Part shown: piece after piece, positions 42,573 through 50,499 of the stretch
Numbering within the stretch: the first letter of the stretch is position 1
How the letters are laid out: every line of letters begins with the position of its first letter
NCBI RefSeq assembly: GCF_000521865.1
Contig: NZ_JAME01000008.1
Location: 62,001 to 126,000 of the forward strand
DNA length: 64,000 nt
Direction of reading: 5' to 3'
Source of the DNA: Roseivivax isoporae LMG 25204
GTDB lineage: Bacteria > Pseudomonadota > Alphaproteobacteria > Rhodobacterales > Rhodobacteraceae
Program-made: the position numbers and the translations under genes
Notes under the pieces: model-generated
Database searches by the model: none
Seen by the model: only the letters and a program-made list of their open reading frames with translations
Told to the model about the DNA's origin: nothing

Positions 42573-43031
42573 ATGTCCGACACCTCCCCCCGCTTCCGCA
42601 CCGAGGACAAGGACCTTGTCCCGCGCGCGCTCGTGCGCGCCATGCTCGCCATGGTGCTGGCCAGCCTCGCACTGACCACCTGGGCGGTCTGGACCGACCG
42701 CCCGCTCGAGGCCACGCCGCCCGAAAGCGCGGCGGTGCTCGAGCGCACCCTCTACATCACCGGCGACATGTCCGGCGCCGCCCGCGTCCTCGACGCAGAC
42801 GGCACCCTGATCGCCGACATGCCCCCCGAGACCGGCGGCTTCGTCTCCGGCGTCTGGCGGGTGCTGCAGCGCAAGCGCACCAATGCGCGCGTGCCGCTCG
42901 ACGGGCCGGTCCGGCTCGTCGCGAGCGAGAACGGGCGGATCGCGATCGTCGATCCGTCCACCGGATGGCGTGCCGACCTCATGGGGTTCGGCGCGGACAA
43001 TGCGGCAGCTTTCGCCAGGCTGCTGCGCTGA
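42573..43031 (+). CDS. puhC: Photosynthetic complex assembly protein PuhC
   Basis: A 152-aa membrane-anchored protein with an N-terminal transmembrane helix (about 18-38) and a periplasmic domain (DMSGAARVLDADGTLIADM, then TGWRADLMGFGADNAAAFARLL). It is required for full LH1-RC organisation in R. capsulatus. It is 13 bp after puhB, with GGAGGCAGGAGCC as ribosome site. Confidence 0.9.
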   Translation: MSDTSPRFRTEDKDLVPRALVRAMLAMVLASLALTTWAVWTDRPLEATPPESAAVLERTLYITGDMSGAARVLDADGTLIADMPPETGGFVSGVWRVLQRKRTNARVPLDGPVRLVASENGRIAIVDPSTGWRADLMGFGADNAAAFARLLR

Positions 43032-43051
43032 GACCCAAGGGAGGGAAGTCC

Positions 43052-43348
43052 ATGGGATTGCTGACGAAGGATATCGAGAGGGCGCCTTGCACCGTCGAGG
43101 TCAGCCACAAGTTCGAAAGCCTGCACGCGCATGTGCGCTTCGACAACGGCGCCGTGATCTACCCCGGCGACGAGGTCAAGGTGCACGGCCCGGAGATCAT
43201 GGCGCCGTTCGGCGAGATCGTGATCGAGGAACGCGAGGCGACCATCGTGCGCGCCTCGAAGCTCGAACGCCTCTGGACCCGCCTGACCGGCGACCTCGAG
43301 GTGATGGAGCTTTGCGAGTTCTCCTTTTCCGAGGAGGTCGCGCTGTGA
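43052..43348 (+). CDS. bciE: BciE, accessory subunit of the aerobic cyclase
   Basis: A 98-aa soluble protein encoded directly before acsF and overlapping it by 4 bp (GTGA). In alphaproteobacteria such as R. sphaeroides the small protein BciE is needed for AcsF cyclase activity and sits between puhC and acsF. Position, size and coupling match. Visible features are mostly beta-strand (CTVEVSHKFESLHAHVRF, then GAVIYPGDEVKVHGP) with no catalytic motif. The assignment rests mainly on synteny. Confidence 0.85.
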   Translation: MGLLTKDIERAPCTVEVSHKFESLHAHVRFDNGAVIYPGDEVKVHGPEIMAPFGEIVIEEREATIVRASKLERLWTRLTGDLEVMELCEFSFSEEVAL

Positions 43349-44484
43349 ACGTCCAGAACACCGGCCTGCGCGCGGCGCACACGGCCGACGCCACCACCGC
43401 CGAGGAAGGCCTCGCGATCCAGGAAGAGCAGGCCAAGCTCGATTCGAAGTTCGCCACCGACGTGGCGATGCAGAACACGCTCCTGACGCCGCGCTTCTAC
43501 ACCACAGATTTCGACGAGCTCGACGCGATCGACGTCGAACCCGTCCGCGCGGACTGGGACAACCTCATCGCCGAGATGCAGGCTGACCCGAACAAGGGCC
43601 ATTTCCGCAAGACCGCGGACTGGGACCACGTGGACTGGGACGGCATGGATCCCGGCCTGCGCAAGGAATTCATCGACTTCCTGATCTCGTCCTGCACCGC
43701 CGAGTTCTCGGGCTGCGTCCTCTACAAGGAGATGAAGCGGCGCGGGTCGAACCACGACGTCACGACGCTGTTCCAGCTGATGGCGCGGGACGAGGCGCGG
43801 CATGCGGGCTTCATCAACGACGCGCTGCGGGAGGCGGGCGTCGCGGTGAACCTGGGCTTCCTGACGCAGAAGAAGAAGTACACCTACTTCCGGCCCAAGT
43901 TCATCTACTACGCCACCTACCTGTCGGAAAAGATCGGCTACGCCCGCTACATCACCATCTTCCGGCATCTCGAGAAGCATCCCGAGCACCGCTTCCACCC
44001 GATCTTCAAGTGGTTCGAGGAATGGTGCAACGACGAGTTCCGGCACGGCGAGGCCTTCGCCCTCCTGATGAAGACCGACCCGAAGTTGACGAGCGGTGTC
44101 AACGTCTGGTGGATCAAGTTCTTCCTGACGGCGGTCTACGCGACCATGTACGTGCGCGACCACCAGCGGCCGGCCTTCCACGAGGCGCTGGGCGTCGATC
44201 CCGACTGGTACGCGCACGAGGTGTTCACCAAGACCTCGAAGCTGTCCGAGCAGATCTTCCCGATCACGCTCGACATCGAGCACCCGGCCTGGCAGCCGAC
44301 GCTCGAACGCCTCAGCGCGGCCAACAAGGCGATCGCCGCCGGCAAGGCGCAGGGCGGGCTCGGCGGCCGGGTGAAGACCCTGCTGAACTCGGCGCGTGCC
44401 GCCGCCTGCTTCGTTCGCCTCTACGCGATCCCCGCCAACCGCCACCGCGTGCCCGAGAGCACCCGGATGGAGCCGGCCTATTGA
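43345..44484 (+). CDS. acsF: Mg-protoporphyrin IX monomethyl ester oxidative cyclase AcsF
   Basis: An oxygen-dependent diiron enzyme closing the isocyclic ring to form protochlorophyllide. It has 379 aa from a GTG overlapping the bciE stop. Diiron ligands are recognisable: E120 (SCTAEFSG), E150-H153 (ARDEARHAGF) and E231-H234 (NDEFRHGEAF). The presence of acsF, with no bchE in view, fits growth as an aerobic phototroph. It is followed by a 106-bp gap with strong palindromes before puhE. Confidence 0.97.
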   Translation: MNVQNTGLRAAHTADATTAEEGLAIQEEQAKLDSKFATDVAMQNTLLTPRFYTTDFDELDAIDVEPVRADWDNLIAEMQADPNKGHFRKTADWDHVDWDGMDPGLRKEFIDFLISSCTAEFSGCVLYKEMKRRGSNHDVTTLFQLMARDEARHAGFINDALREAGVAVNLGFLTQKKKYTYFRPKFIYYATYLSEKIGYARYITIFRHLEKHPEHRFHPIFKWFEEWCNDEFRHGEAFALLMKTDPKLTSGVNVWWIKFFLTAVYATMYVRDHQRPAFHEALGVDPDWYAHEVFTKTSKLSEQIFPITLDIEHPAWQPTLERLSAANKAIAAGKAQGGLGGRVKTLLNSARAAACFVRLYAIPANRHRVPESTRMEPAY

Positions 44485-44537
44485 CCCCGCGCGCGGGGAT
44501 CCCGACGGCGCGCCGTCTCTTCCTTGGGGGAGAGACG
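44485..44537. repeat. Palindromes between acsF and puhE
   Basis: A 14-bp perfect palindrome CCCCGCGCGCGGGG begins right after the acsF stop. It is followed by a hairpin (44515-44536) with arms GTCTCTTCC/GGGAGAGAC (one T-G pair) and loop TTGG. The second resembles a decayed copy of the dispersed repeat core (TCTTCCTTGGGGGA), but the match is weak. It could set an RNA processing or termination point. Confidence 0.45.
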
Positions 44538-44590
44538 CGCCTCCCGTCCGGCCCCGCGCGCACCATCCTGCGCACCGACCGGAGGGCGCC

Positions 44591-45394
44591 ATGCTGAACG
44601 ACCCGTGGATCGCCGCGCTGTTCGCGCTCTTCGCCTGGTGGTTCTCGACCGGCGCGATCCTCCTCGTCGTGCGGCGCGCCGACCGGCGCGGCAACGGCGA
44701 GCGGGTGACGCTGGCCGCGCTGCCGCTCCTCGCTCTCGGGATCTGGGGCATCTGGGCGACGCTCGGGCGGGCCGACGCGGCCGGCGCCTACCTCGCCTTC
44801 GTTTCCGCGCTGGCGGTCTGGGGCTGGATCGAGCTGGCCTTCCTCACCGGCACGGTGACCGGCCCCAACGCCCATTTCTGCCCGCGCCACCTGCCCGAAT
44901 GGGAACGCTTCATCCGGGCGTGGGGTGTGCTTGCCTACCACGAGATGCTGCTGGTCGCGTCGCTGCTGGCGCTGTGGGCGCTGACGCGCGATGCCGCGAA
45001 CGCGTTCGGCTTCTGGACCTTCGCGGTGCTCTTCTTCGCGCGCGTCTCGGCCAAGCTGAACCTCTTTCTCGGCGTGCCGCGCATCAACACGGAATTCATG
45101 CCGGCGGCACTTGCCCACGTGCCGAGCCATTTCCGCCGCGCCGGCGTGAACTGGCTCTTTCCGCTTTCGGTGACCGCGCTCAGCTTCGCGACCGCGTGCT
45201 GGCTCGATCGCCTCGTCACGGCCGAAACCTCGGTCGCCACGGCGGGTTTCGCGCTTCTTGCCGCGATGACCGCCCTCGCCCTTCTCGAACACTGGTTCAT
45301 GGTCCTGCCGTTGCCCGACGAGAAGCTCTGGCGCTGGATGTTGCCCGCGCGCCCACAAAAAACACCATCCCGGGAGGACGCCCATGGACTTTGA
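44591..45394 (+). CDS. puhE: PuhE membrane protein
   Basis: A 267-aa protein with about seven transmembrane helices encoded between acsF and hemA, as puhE in Rhodobacter, where its loss alters bacteriochlorophyll synthesis and RC/LH1 levels. It shows the conserved [22 protein letters not shown] and [19 protein letters not shown]. The ATG at 44591 follows GGAGGGCGCC. Its last 11 bp overlap the hemA start. Confidence 0.92.
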   Translation: MLNDPWIAALFALFAWWFSTGAILLVVRRADRRGNGERVTLAALPLLALGIWGIWATLGRADAAGAYLAFVSALAVWGWIELAFLTGTVTGPNAHFCPRHLPEWERFIRAWGVLAYHEMLLVASLLALWALTRDAANAFGFWTFAVLFFARVSAKLNLFLGVPRINTEFMPAALAHVPSHFRRAGVNWLFPLSVTALSFATACWLDRLVTAETSVATAGFALLAAMTALALLEHWFMVLPLPDEKLWRWMLPARPQKTPSREDAHGL

Positions 45395-46598
45395 CGCCCT
45401 TTTCACCGAGAGCCTCGACGCTTTGAAGCGCGAGGGGAACTACCGCATCTTCGCCGAACTCGAGCGGCGCGCGGGCGCGTTCCCGAGGGCGATCAGCCAT
45501 GACGCGCAGGCGCCCGACGACGTGACGGTGTGGTGCTCGAACGACTATCTCGGGATGGGGCAGCATCCGACCGTCATCCAGGCCATGGTCGACACGGCCC
45601 ATGCCTGCGGCTGCGGCGCCGGCGGCACGCGCAACATCTCCGGCAACACCCACCAGCACGCGATGCTCGAGGCCGAGCTCGCCGACCTGCACGGCAAGGA
45701 CTCGGCGCTCCTCTTCACCTCGGGCTACGTTTCCAACTGGGCGGCGCTGTCGACCCTCGGGTCGAAGCTGCCCGACGCGGTGATCCTCTCCGACGAGAAG
45801 AACCACGCCTCGATGATCGAGGGGATCCGCCATTCCAAGGCCGACAAGGTCATCTGGAGGCACAACGACCCCGAGGATCTCGATCGCAAGCTCGCGGCGC
45901 TGCCGGTCAACGCGACCAAGATCGTCGCCTTCGAATCGGTCTACTCGATGGATGGCGACATCTGCCCGATGGACGAGATCGTCGAGGTCGCGGAACGGCA
46001 CGGCGCCATGACCTATCTCGACGAGGTGCACGCGGTCGGCATGTACGGCGCGCGCGGCGGCGGCATCAGCGAGGAACGCGGCCTGCAGGACCGCATCACG
46101 CTGATCGAGGGCACGCTCGGCAAGGCGTTCGGCGTGGTGGGCGGCTACGTCACCGGCTCGGCCGCGCTCTGCGACTTCATCCGCAGCTTCGCGTCGGGGT
46201 TCATCTTTACGACCGCGCTGCCGCCGGCCTGCGCCGCGGCCGCCTGCACCTCGATTCGCCACCTGAAGGAAAGCGGCGCCGAACGCGCCCGCCAGAAGGA
46301 ACAGGTGCGCAAGCTGCGCGCCCGGCTCGACGCGCAGGGCATCCCGCACCTGCCCAACGACAGCCACATCATCCCGGTCATGATCAAGGACCCGGTGAAG
46401 TGCCGCCAGCTCGCCGACATCCTGATGCAGGACTTCGGCATCTACGTGCAGCCGATCAACTACCCGACGGTGCCCAAAGGCACCGAGCGGCTGCGCTTCA
46501 CCCCCGGTCCGCTGCACACCGACGAGGACATCGAGTACCTCGTGCAGGCGCTTGCCACGCTCTGGAAGCGCTGCGCGTTGGCGCACGCGGTGGCGTGA
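45384..46598 (+). CDS. hemA: 5-aminolevulinate synthase
   Basis: A PLP enzyme condensing glycine and succinyl-CoA to 5-aminolevulinate, the Shemin entry to all tetrapyrroles in alphaproteobacteria. It has 404 aa; PLP lysine K247 lies in [14 protein letters not shown], with [10 protein letters not shown] near residue 80 and SVYSMDGD. The start overlaps puhE by 11 bp with a GGGAGG site inside puhE, coupling precursor supply to the photosynthesis operon. Confidence 0.97.
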   Translation: MDFDALFTESLDALKREGNYRIFAELERRAGAFPRAISHDAQAPDDVTVWCSNDYLGMGQHPTVIQAMVDTAHACGCGAGGTRNISGNTHQHAMLEAELADLHGKDSALLFTSGYVSNWAALSTLGSKLPDAVILSDEKNHASMIEGIRHSKADKVIWRHNDPEDLDRKLAALPVNATKIVAFESVYSMDGDICPMDEIVEVAERHGAMTYLDEVHAVGMYGARGGGISEERGLQDRITLIEGTLGKAFGVVGGYVTGSAALCDFIRSFASGFIFTTALPPACAAAACTSIRHLKESGAERARQKEQVRKLRARLDAQGIPHLPNDSHIIPVMIKDPVKCRQLADILMQDFGIYVQPINYPTVPKGTERLRFTPGPLHTDEDIEYLVQALATLWKRCALAHAVA

Positions 46599-46658
46599 TC
46601 GAGAGGACGGCGGGCAGGTCTTCCATCGGGCAGGAAAGCGGTTAAATCTCCCGCTGCC

Positions 46659-47096
46659 ATGACCCGAAAGACCCGCCTGTTCCGTCCCCTCTCCGTCGCG
46701 CTCTGCGCGCTCTGGTTTGCCGCGCCCGCGGTCGGTCAGGGTGCGGGTGACCCCGAGGCGGGCGCGCGCGCCTTCCGGAACTGCACCGCCTGCCACGCGG
46801 TCGTCGCCGACGACGGCCGGGTGCTTGTGCCCGGCGGGCGCGCGGGGCCGAATCTCTACGGGATCGCGGGACGCCGCGCCGGCACCGTCGCCGGGTTCAA
46901 CTACGGCGACTCGCTGCAGCGTGCCGGCGCGCAGGGGCTGACCTGGACGCAGGAAACCTTCGTCGACTACCTCGTGAACCCGACGGAATATCTCAAGGAA
47001 TGGCTGGGCGACGACAGCGCCCGCGGCACGATGGCCTTCCGGATGAAGGCCAACCGCGAGGACCTCTGGGCCTACCTGCGCTCGCTCGAACCCTGA
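46659..47096 (+). CDS. cycA: Cytochrome c2-type electron carrier
   Basis: A 145-aa exported class I c-type cytochrome. It has a signal peptide (about 1-26, cleavage near AVGQ), heme-binding C42-T-A-C45-H46, a short loop, and axial methionine probably M125 (RGTMAFRM). The position after hemA at the end of the photosynthesis cluster matches cycA of Roseobacter-group phototrophs, where c2 re-reduces the reaction centre. Assignment to c2 rather than another soluble c-type cytochrome is from synteny and length. It is 60 bp downstream of hemA. Confidence 0.85.
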   Translation: MTRKTRLFRPLSVALCALWFAAPAVGQGAGDPEAGARAFRNCTACHAVVADDGRVLVPGGRAGPNLYGIAGRRAGTVAGFNYGDSLQRAGAQGLTWTQETFVDYLVNPTEYLKEWLGDDSARGTMAFRMKANREDLWAYLRSLEP

Positions 47097-47113
47097 GCCG
47101 GCTTCCGGCTCAG
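47093..47113. terminator. Bidirectional hairpin containing both convergent stop codons
   Basis: A perfect 9-bp inverted repeat CTGAGCCGG/CCGGCTCAG with a 3-base loop. The left arm contains the TGA of the cytochrome gene (47094-47096), and the right arm contains the stop of the convergent exporter gene (47110-47112). It serves both transcripts and marks the right edge of the photosynthesis cluster. Confidence 0.65.
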
Positions 47114-48234
47114 TTGGTGTTCGCGATCGTCGTCACCTGCCGGGTGAAGCCGAAGACGGACCCGAACAGCGCGAAGATGGTCTGCGCCTTGGTGACTGGC
47201 GATTCGGTCGCGAGGACGGTGTCGTCGGGATAGATGTTGAACTGCCGCGCCGCGAACAGCCCGTCGGCGCTCGTCAGGTCGAAGGCGAAGATCACCTGCT
47301 GCCGATTCGGGCCCGACCCGTCCGCGCGCAGCGCCGAGGCGCTGTATTCGCGCAGGACCAGCACGCCCTTCGGATCCGCACGGCTGTCCTGCAGGCCGCG
47401 CATCAGGGCGAGGGCCTCGAGCGCGGAGATGCGCGGCTTGGTGAAGCTGATCAGGTCCTCGGACCCCGAAGCGCCGAGCGCGGTGAAGGTGCGATCGTCG
47501 TCGGACACCACGACCACGTCCCGGGGCTGCAGCGTGGTGTTGCGCGCGCCGGACTTGAACAGGTCCTCGGCGAAGATCTCGTAGGTCGACCCGCCCCGGA
47601 TCAGTTTGACGATCGGGTTCTGGTAGGTCGGCGTGATGCCGCCGCCGGCCGAGATCAGGCTGATGATGGGATAGTTCCGCGACGGCATCGGGTAGGTGCC
47701 CGGCGCGCCGACGCCGCCGGCGAGGTCGACGGAATTGTTCTGCCCGGGCTGCAGTTGCAGGAGCACCTGCGCGGAGGGCACGATAGGCTCGAGCATGCGC
47801 TGGATGCGCGCGCGCGCCGCCGAGGGCGTCATGCCGCGCACGTTCACGCGGTCGATGTAGGGCACGAAGATCGCGCCGTCCTGGTCGACCTCGAGCCCCT
47901 GCATCTGCGTGGACTTCTCGGCGGTGCTGGTCAGCAGCGAGTTCTCCTGGCTGTCGTAGATCGTCAGGTTCACCCGGTCGCCGGTCGAGATCACCGAGGT
48001 GTCGGGCGCGCCGGTGGCGCCGATCCAGTTGAACGACCGGTAGTTCCCGGTCGCGGGCCAATGCGCGACGCCCGCCATGTTCGCCCGTGTGACCGGCACG
48101 ACCTGGAAGGTCGGCTCGGCCGAGCGGCTTTCGTTCACGACCTCGGATTCCAGCGCCGCGCCGCGCGGCAGGCTGCACGCCGCCACGAGCAGCAGCGACG
48201 CCACAAGAGCCAGGAGTCTTCGTGTCGCGGCCAT
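47110..48234 (-). CDS. Polysaccharide export lipoprotein (Wza/KpsD family)
   Basis: An outer-membrane polysaccharide export protein. It has 374 aa from the ATG at 48234, which gives a lipoprotein signal peptide with lipobox LVAAC; the longer frame to 48315 lacks this. A Poly_export domain (about 75-170: DRVNLTIYDSQENSLL, then VRGMTPSAARARIQRM) is followed by SLBB-type repeats (GGVGAPGTYPMPSRNYPIIS, VSDDDRTFTALGA). It is probably the export channel for the exopolysaccharide made by the neighbouring sugar transferase. It converges on the cytochrome gene. Confidence 0.9.
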   Translation of the reverse strand: MAATRRLLALVASLLLVAACSLPRGAALESEVVNESRSAEPTFQVVPVTRANMAGVAHWPATGNYRSFNWIGATGAPDTSVISTGDRVNLTIYDSQENSLLTSTAEKSTQMQGLEVDQDGAIFVPYIDRVNVRGMTPSAARARIQRMLEPIVPSAQVLLQLQPGQNNSVDLAGGVGAPGTYPMPSRNYPIISLISAGGGITPTYQNPIVKLIRGGSTYEIFAEDLFKSGARNTTLQPRDVVVVSDDDRTFTALGASGSEDLISFTKPRISALEALALMRGLQDSRADPKGVLVLREYSASALRADGSGPNRQQVIFAFDLTSADGLFAARQFNIYPDDTVLATESPVTKAQTIFALFGSVFGFTRQVTTIANTN

Positions 48235-48339
48235 GTTCGTCCCTCTTCCCGTGTCGTGCGGACACGCCGATCCTTTTCCGCACCGGCCACCCGGTGATAA
48301 ACGTGTTGGCGGCAAATTCCAGTGGGGATGGACTCAAAA

Positions 48340-49197
48340 ATGTCTGGCGGCGAAGCTTCCGGCCCGATCCTGCTCACCGGCGCGACCGGCAAGGTCGGGC
48401 GCCTTCTGCGCGGGGTCTGGCCGACGGTGTCGGGGGCGCCCGCGCTCGTGCCCGTGGCGCGGCGCCCCGGCGCGGGCGTGGTGTGGGAGCCCGGCGCACC
48501 CACGGACGGCCTGCCACGCGCGGCGGTGGTCGCGGCGTTCTGGGGTGTCGTGCCGGGGCCGGGCCGCGACCTGAGCCGGAACGCCGAACTGGCCGGGGCG
48601 GCGATGGCGCTCGGGCGCGCGGTGGGCGCCCGGCTGGTGATCCACTGCTCCACCTCCGCGGTCTACGCGCCCGGACCCGAGACCCTGACCGAGGAGGACA
48701 CGCCCGCGCCGCCCGGACCCTACGGCGCGGCGAAGCTCGAGATGGAGGCGGCGGTGGCGCGGCACGTGGCGGCCGATCCGCAGGGGCCGCGTGCCGTCTG
48801 CCTCCGGATCGGCAACGTCGCCGGCGCCGAGAGCCTCTTCGACGCGATGACCCGCGCCCACGAGGTCACGCTTGACCGCTTCGCGGACGGGGCGGGACCA
48901 GAGCGCAACTACATCGCGCCGAGCGACCTCGCCCGCGTTGTCGTCGCGCTTGCCGCCGCCGATCCCGCGCGGCTGCCGGCGATCCTCAATGTCGGCGCCC
49001 CCCGCACCACCGCGATGGAGGCGATCGCCCGCGCCGCCGGCCGTCCGGTCCTCTGGCGCGTCGCACCGGAAGGGGCCGCGCGGCGGGTGGCGCTCGACGT
49101 GTCGCGCATGCTGGCGATCTGCCCGCTCGACGACCGCGCCGCGGATCCCGCGCATCTCGTCTCGGACTGGCGCGCCGCCCTGGCGGCCGCCGCATGA
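48340..49197 (+). CDS. NAD-dependent epimerase/dehydratase (extended SDR)
   Basis: A 285-aa protein with an N-terminal Rossmann motif ILLTGATGKVGRLL, the STSAVYAPG stretch and YGAAKLE containing the Tyr-x-x-x-Lys pair of extended SDR enzymes. It probably acts on a nucleotide sugar for the adjacent sugar transferase; the substrate is unknown. The start is uncertain among GTG 48322, ATG 48328 and ATG 48340; the last has the best-spaced purine tract (GGGATGGA). It overlaps the sugar transferase gene by 4 bp. Confidence 0.8.
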   Translation: MSGGEASGPILLTGATGKVGRLLRGVWPTVSGAPALVPVARRPGAGVVWEPGAPTDGLPRAAVVAAFWGVVPGPGRDLSRNAELAGAAMALGRAVGARLVIHCSTSAVYAPGPETLTEEDTPAPPGPYGAAKLEMEAAVARHVAADPQGPRAVCLRIGNVAGAESLFDAMTRAHEVTLDRFADGAGPERNYIAPSDLARVVVALAAADPARLPAILNVGAPRTTAMEAIARAAGRPVLWRVAPEGAARRVALDVSRMLAICPLDDRAADPAHLVSDWRAALAAAA

Positions 49198-49805
49198 GGG
49201 CCATGGCGCGCGCGCTCGACGTCACCGTCGCCGCTCTGCTTGCGGTGGTGCTGTCCCCGGTGATCCTGCTGATCGCCCTCGCCATCCTGTGTCTCGACGG
49301 CCGGCCGGTGCTCTATCTCGGCGAACGCATGCGCGCGCCGGGGCAGGCGTTCCTGCTGTGGAAGTTCCGCACCATGCGCACGGTCGCGACGGACAGCGGC
49401 GTCTCGGGCGGGGACAAGGCGCGGCGCATCACCCGGACGGGCCGCATCCTGCGCCGCTACCGGCTGGACGAGCTGCCGCAGCTCTGGAACATCCTGCGGG
49501 GCGACATCGGCTTCGTCGGACCGCGCCCGCCGCTGCGCCGCTACGTCGAGATGTTCCCGGACCTCTATGCCGAGGTCCTGAAGGACCGCCCCGGCGTGAC
49601 CGGCATGGCGACGCTCGCTTTTCACCGTGCGGAGGAACGGATGCTCGGGCGCTGCGCCACGGCGGCCGAGACCGAGGCGGTCTATTGCCGCCGCTGCGTT
49701 CCCCGGAAGGCGCGGATCGACATGATCTACGCGCGTCGGCGCACGCTGTGCAGCGACGCCCGCCTCATGCTGTCCACGGTGGTGCGCCGCCTGCCGCCGC
49801 ATTGA
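49194..49805 (+). CDS. Initiating sugar transferase (bacterial sugar transferase family)
   Basis: A phosphoglycosyl transferase that loads the first sugar-1-phosphate onto undecaprenyl phosphate. It has 203 aa with one N-terminal membrane helix (about 9-33), family motifs WKFRTMR (about 57) and RRYRLDELPQLWNILRGDIGFVGPRPPL, and VTGMATL. It is the compact monotopic form without the extra N-terminal helices of WcaJ. It is coupled to the epimerase gene by a 4-bp overlap. It converges on yjbF-like with 19 bp between stops. Confidence 0.88.
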   Translation: MRAMARALDVTVAALLAVVLSPVILLIALAILCLDGRPVLYLGERMRAPGQAFLLWKFRTMRTVATDSGVSGGDKARRITRTGRILRRYRLDELPQLWNILRGDIGFVGPRPPLRRYVEMFPDLYAEVLKDRPGVTGMATLAFHRAEERMLGRCATAAETEAVYCRRCVPRKARIDMIYARRRTLCSDARLMLSTVVRRLPPH

Positions 49806-49824
49806 GCCTGGGCAGGCGGGCGCC

Positions 49825-50499
49825 TCAGCGGCGCAGCACGCGGTAGTTCAGGAACTCGGACAATCCGCCAACGAATTGCTGCGCGCTCAAGACCCGGCCC
49901 GCGTCGTCGACCAGCACCAGCGACACGAAATCGCGGCCCCCGTCGCTGACGCAATGGACGTGCAGCCGGGTGCCCCGCGCACGCACCTCGCCCGACGCGA
50001 AATCCTCGCGGCCCTGTGGCAGCACGTTGCAGGTATAGGTGTCGGTGACGGTGTGGTTCTCGCCGTCGAGATGCCGCATCACGTAGGGTGCGGTGCCGCG
50101 CTGGCGCGCGCGGATCAGTGACAGGAGCGCGTCCTCGTCCGTCGACATGAGGTCGCCGCCGAGCCCGCGCGTCTGCACCACGAAGCCGTCGCGGAACACG
50201 ACCGAGGCACCCGCGGGCGTCGCGTAGGTGGTATACGCGCCGTTGCGCTGCACCGGCACGAACAGCGCCTGTCCGCCGCGGCTTTCCACCTCGACGAAGG
50301 TCACGGGACCGCGGAGCTGGCCCAGCGTGCTCATGATCGTCGCCTCGGGCAACGGCGCGGGCCGGCCGCTGCCGATCTGCGCGCCGATCTGGCGCAGGAC
50401 GTCGATGGAACGGACGCGCTCCTGATCGCTGCCGCAGGACGCGAGCGCGAGGACGAGCGAGAGCGGCAGGACCGCGCGCAGGAAGGTCTTGCCGATCAT
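49825..50499 (-). CDS. YjbF family lipoprotein
   Basis: A 224-aa lipoprotein with signal peptide and lipobox LALASC (C22). The remainder matches the YjbF/GfcC-related family of exopolysaccharide operons (FVVQTRGLGGDLMSTD, VTDTYTCNVL). In E. coli yjbEFGH affects extracellular polysaccharide. The start codon overlaps the end of the upstream yjbH-like gene by 4 bp. Confidence 0.85.
   Translation of the reverse strand: MIGKTFLRAVLPLSLVLALASCGSDQERVRSIDVLRQIGAQIGSGRPAPLPEATIMSTLGQLRGPVTFVEVESRGGQALFVPVQRNGAYTTYATPAGASVVFRDGFVVQTRGLGGDLMSTDEDALLSLIRARQRGTAPYVMRHLDGENHTVTDTYTCNVLPQGREDFASGEVRARGTRLHVHCVSDGGRDFVSLVLVDDAGRVLSAQQFVGGLSEFLNYRVLRR

Noticed and set aside
46642-46645. TTAA upstream of the cytochrome gene as a CtrA half-site.
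   Set aside because: No second half-site at 7-bp spacing on either side.
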